Below, in pieces: positions 63,301 to 64,000 of a stretch of DNA of 64,000 nt (the first letter of the stretch is position 1; each line of letters starts with the position of its first letter). This DNA is from Chloroflexota bacterium (lineage in GTDB: Bacteria; Chloroflexota; Limnocylindria; Limnocylindrales; CSP1-4). The translations under genes were made by a program, and so were the position numbers. The stretch is from positions 23,146-87,145 of the forward strand of contig SCUO01000036.1 in the NCBI GenBank assembly GCA_004297395.1, written 5' to 3'. Below the pieces are notes generated by a model. That model saw only the letters and a list, made by a program, of their open reading frames with translations, was not told the origin of the DNA and searched no databases.

Positions 63301-64000
63301 GTGAAACCCATCGCGTACGCCGGCGAGCCAGGCGCGTTCGCCGAGGACGCCGTGCTGGTGGCGTTCGGCGACGTCGAGCGGCTCGCGGTCGGGAGCTTCC
63401 GCGACGTCTTTGACGCGGTCGCCGCCGGTCGTGCCGGCGCCGGCATGCTGCCGGTCGAGAACCTCCTCAACGGCACCGTCCGCGAGACCTACGACCTCCT
63501 GCTCGAGCATGACCTCGCCGTCGTTGGCGAGGTCGTCGTTCCGGTCCGCCTGTGCCTCGCCGCACTGCCCGGCCAGACCCTCGACGACATCGGTCGCGTC
63601 TACTCCCACGTCCAGGCGCTCGGCCAGGCCGAGGCGTTCCTCCGGACCCGACCCTGGACCACGCTCACGACGTACAACACGGCTGGCGCCGGCAAGCTGA
63701 TCCGGGCGGCGGGCGAGCGCGGCGCTGCGGCGGTCCTCTCGCCCCGGGCCGCGGCCCTGTTCGAGCTGGAGGTCCTGGCCGAGGACATCCAGGGCGCGGC
63801 GGACAACCGGACGCGGTTCCTGATCGTGGCCCGGCCGGCGCAGGCGCCGGAGGTCGCCGCCGCGATCAGCGTTCCGGCGAGCGACGCCCCGCGCCGGACG
63901 ACCCTCGTCTTTGCCGTCCGCAACGAGCCCGGCACGCTCCTCGCCGCGCTCCGGGCGTTTGCCGAGCGCGGGGTCAACCTCTCGAAGCTCGAGTCGCGGC
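63301..64000 (+). CDS. pheA: Prephenate dehydratase, cut by the window end
   Basis: The first 233 codons are present; the end lies outside the window. The start GTG at 63301 opens IAYAGEPGAFAEDAV, the family N-terminus. GRAGAGMLPVENLLNGTVRETYDLLLEHDL and the catalytic NRTRFLIVAR (Thr-Arg-Phe) follow, then a regulatory ACT domain starting TLVFAVRNEPGTLLAALRAFAERGVNLSKLESR. No chorismate mutase is fused at the N-terminus. It converts prephenate to phenylpyruvate for phenylalanine synthesis and is feedback-controlled through ACT. It follows the branched-chain genes by 20 bp and is likely co-transcribed with them. Confidence 0.93.
   Translation, partial: MKPIAYAGEPGAFAEDAVLVAFGDVERLAVGSFRDVFDAVAAGRAGAGMLPVENLLNGTVRETYDLLLEHDLAVVGEVVVPVRLCLAALPGQTLDDIGRVYSHVQALGQAEAFLRTRPWTTLTTYNTAGAGKLIRAAGERGAAAVLSPRAAALFELEVLAEDIQGAADNRTRFLIVARPAQAPEVAAAISVPASDAPRRTTLVFAVRNEPGTLLAALRAFAERGVNLSKLESR

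Overview
The window is a very GC-rich (roughly 70% by eye), gene-dense stretch of bacterial chromosome. It has no tRNA, rRNA, phage or insertion-sequence genes. The gene set points to an aerobic or microaerophilic heterotroph. KorAB-type 2-oxoacid:ferredoxin oxidoreductase, several exported multicopper oxidases, a MarP-like protease, citramalate-based isoleucine synthesis and mostly leaderless promoters fit a high-GC Chloroflexota lineage (Limnocylindria-like). A deep actinobacterial relative cannot be excluded from sequence reading alone.

Layout. 0-5 kb: an aromatic (tyrosine/homogentisate) degradation locus with a fumarylacetoacetate-hydrolase-family enzyme, a GNAT acetyltransferase, a MarR regulator with a striking operator, homogentisate dioxygenase and an HpaI-type aldolase. 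5-7 kb: an EamA exporter and an XRE/nuclease-fold protein. 7-11 kb: a tightly coupled CBS-korA-korB-CBS operon. 11-14 kb: an M24 peptidase and two uncharacterised proteins. 14-20 kb: a cyclic-nucleotide block with a class III cyclase/AAA/TPR protein, a divergent CRP-type regulator and an MFS carrier with a cyclic-nucleotide-binding tail. 20-26.5 kb: Ogt, a thioesterase, fabD with two fabF genes, and a divergent MarR. 26.5-41 kb: a copper/redox region with a cupredoxin, a CHRD protein, three multicopper oxidases (one of 1,747 residues), a PH-like protein and a NarL-type two-component system. 41-48 kb: ilvD, a small membrane protein and an M20 peptidase, then a second MFS-cNMP fusion and a MarP-like protease. 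48-51 kb: a YHS protein and a copper P-type ATPase fused to a cupredoxin. 51-64 kb: leuCD on the minus strand, a second XRE/nuclease-fold protein, then the ilvBNC-leuA-leuB-cimA-(LeuA regulatory domain)-pheA operon, which runs off the right edge.

How it works together. Nearly all branched-chain amino-acid genes are here (ilvBNC, ilvD, leuABCD, cimA). The main operon is preceded by a probable leader peptide rich in Leu/Ile/Val codons and an intrinsic terminator, so ribosome-mediated attenuation is likely. Threonine-independent isoleucine synthesis is implied by cimA. The same allosteric domain occurs three times: at the C-termini of LeuA and CimA, and as a free-standing protein.

Regulatory style. 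At least ten start codons lie only 6-9 nt after a TAnnnT -10 hexamer with no Shine-Dalgarno sequence, which implies widespread leaderless transcription. Genes inside operons overlap by ATGA, GTGA or TGATG. The most noteworthy items are the ilv attenuator, the CopA-cupredoxin fusion, the stand-alone LeuA regulatory domain, the CBS-flanked korAB operon, the giant multicopper oxidase, and a nested, concentric dyad between the cupredoxin and CHRD genes.
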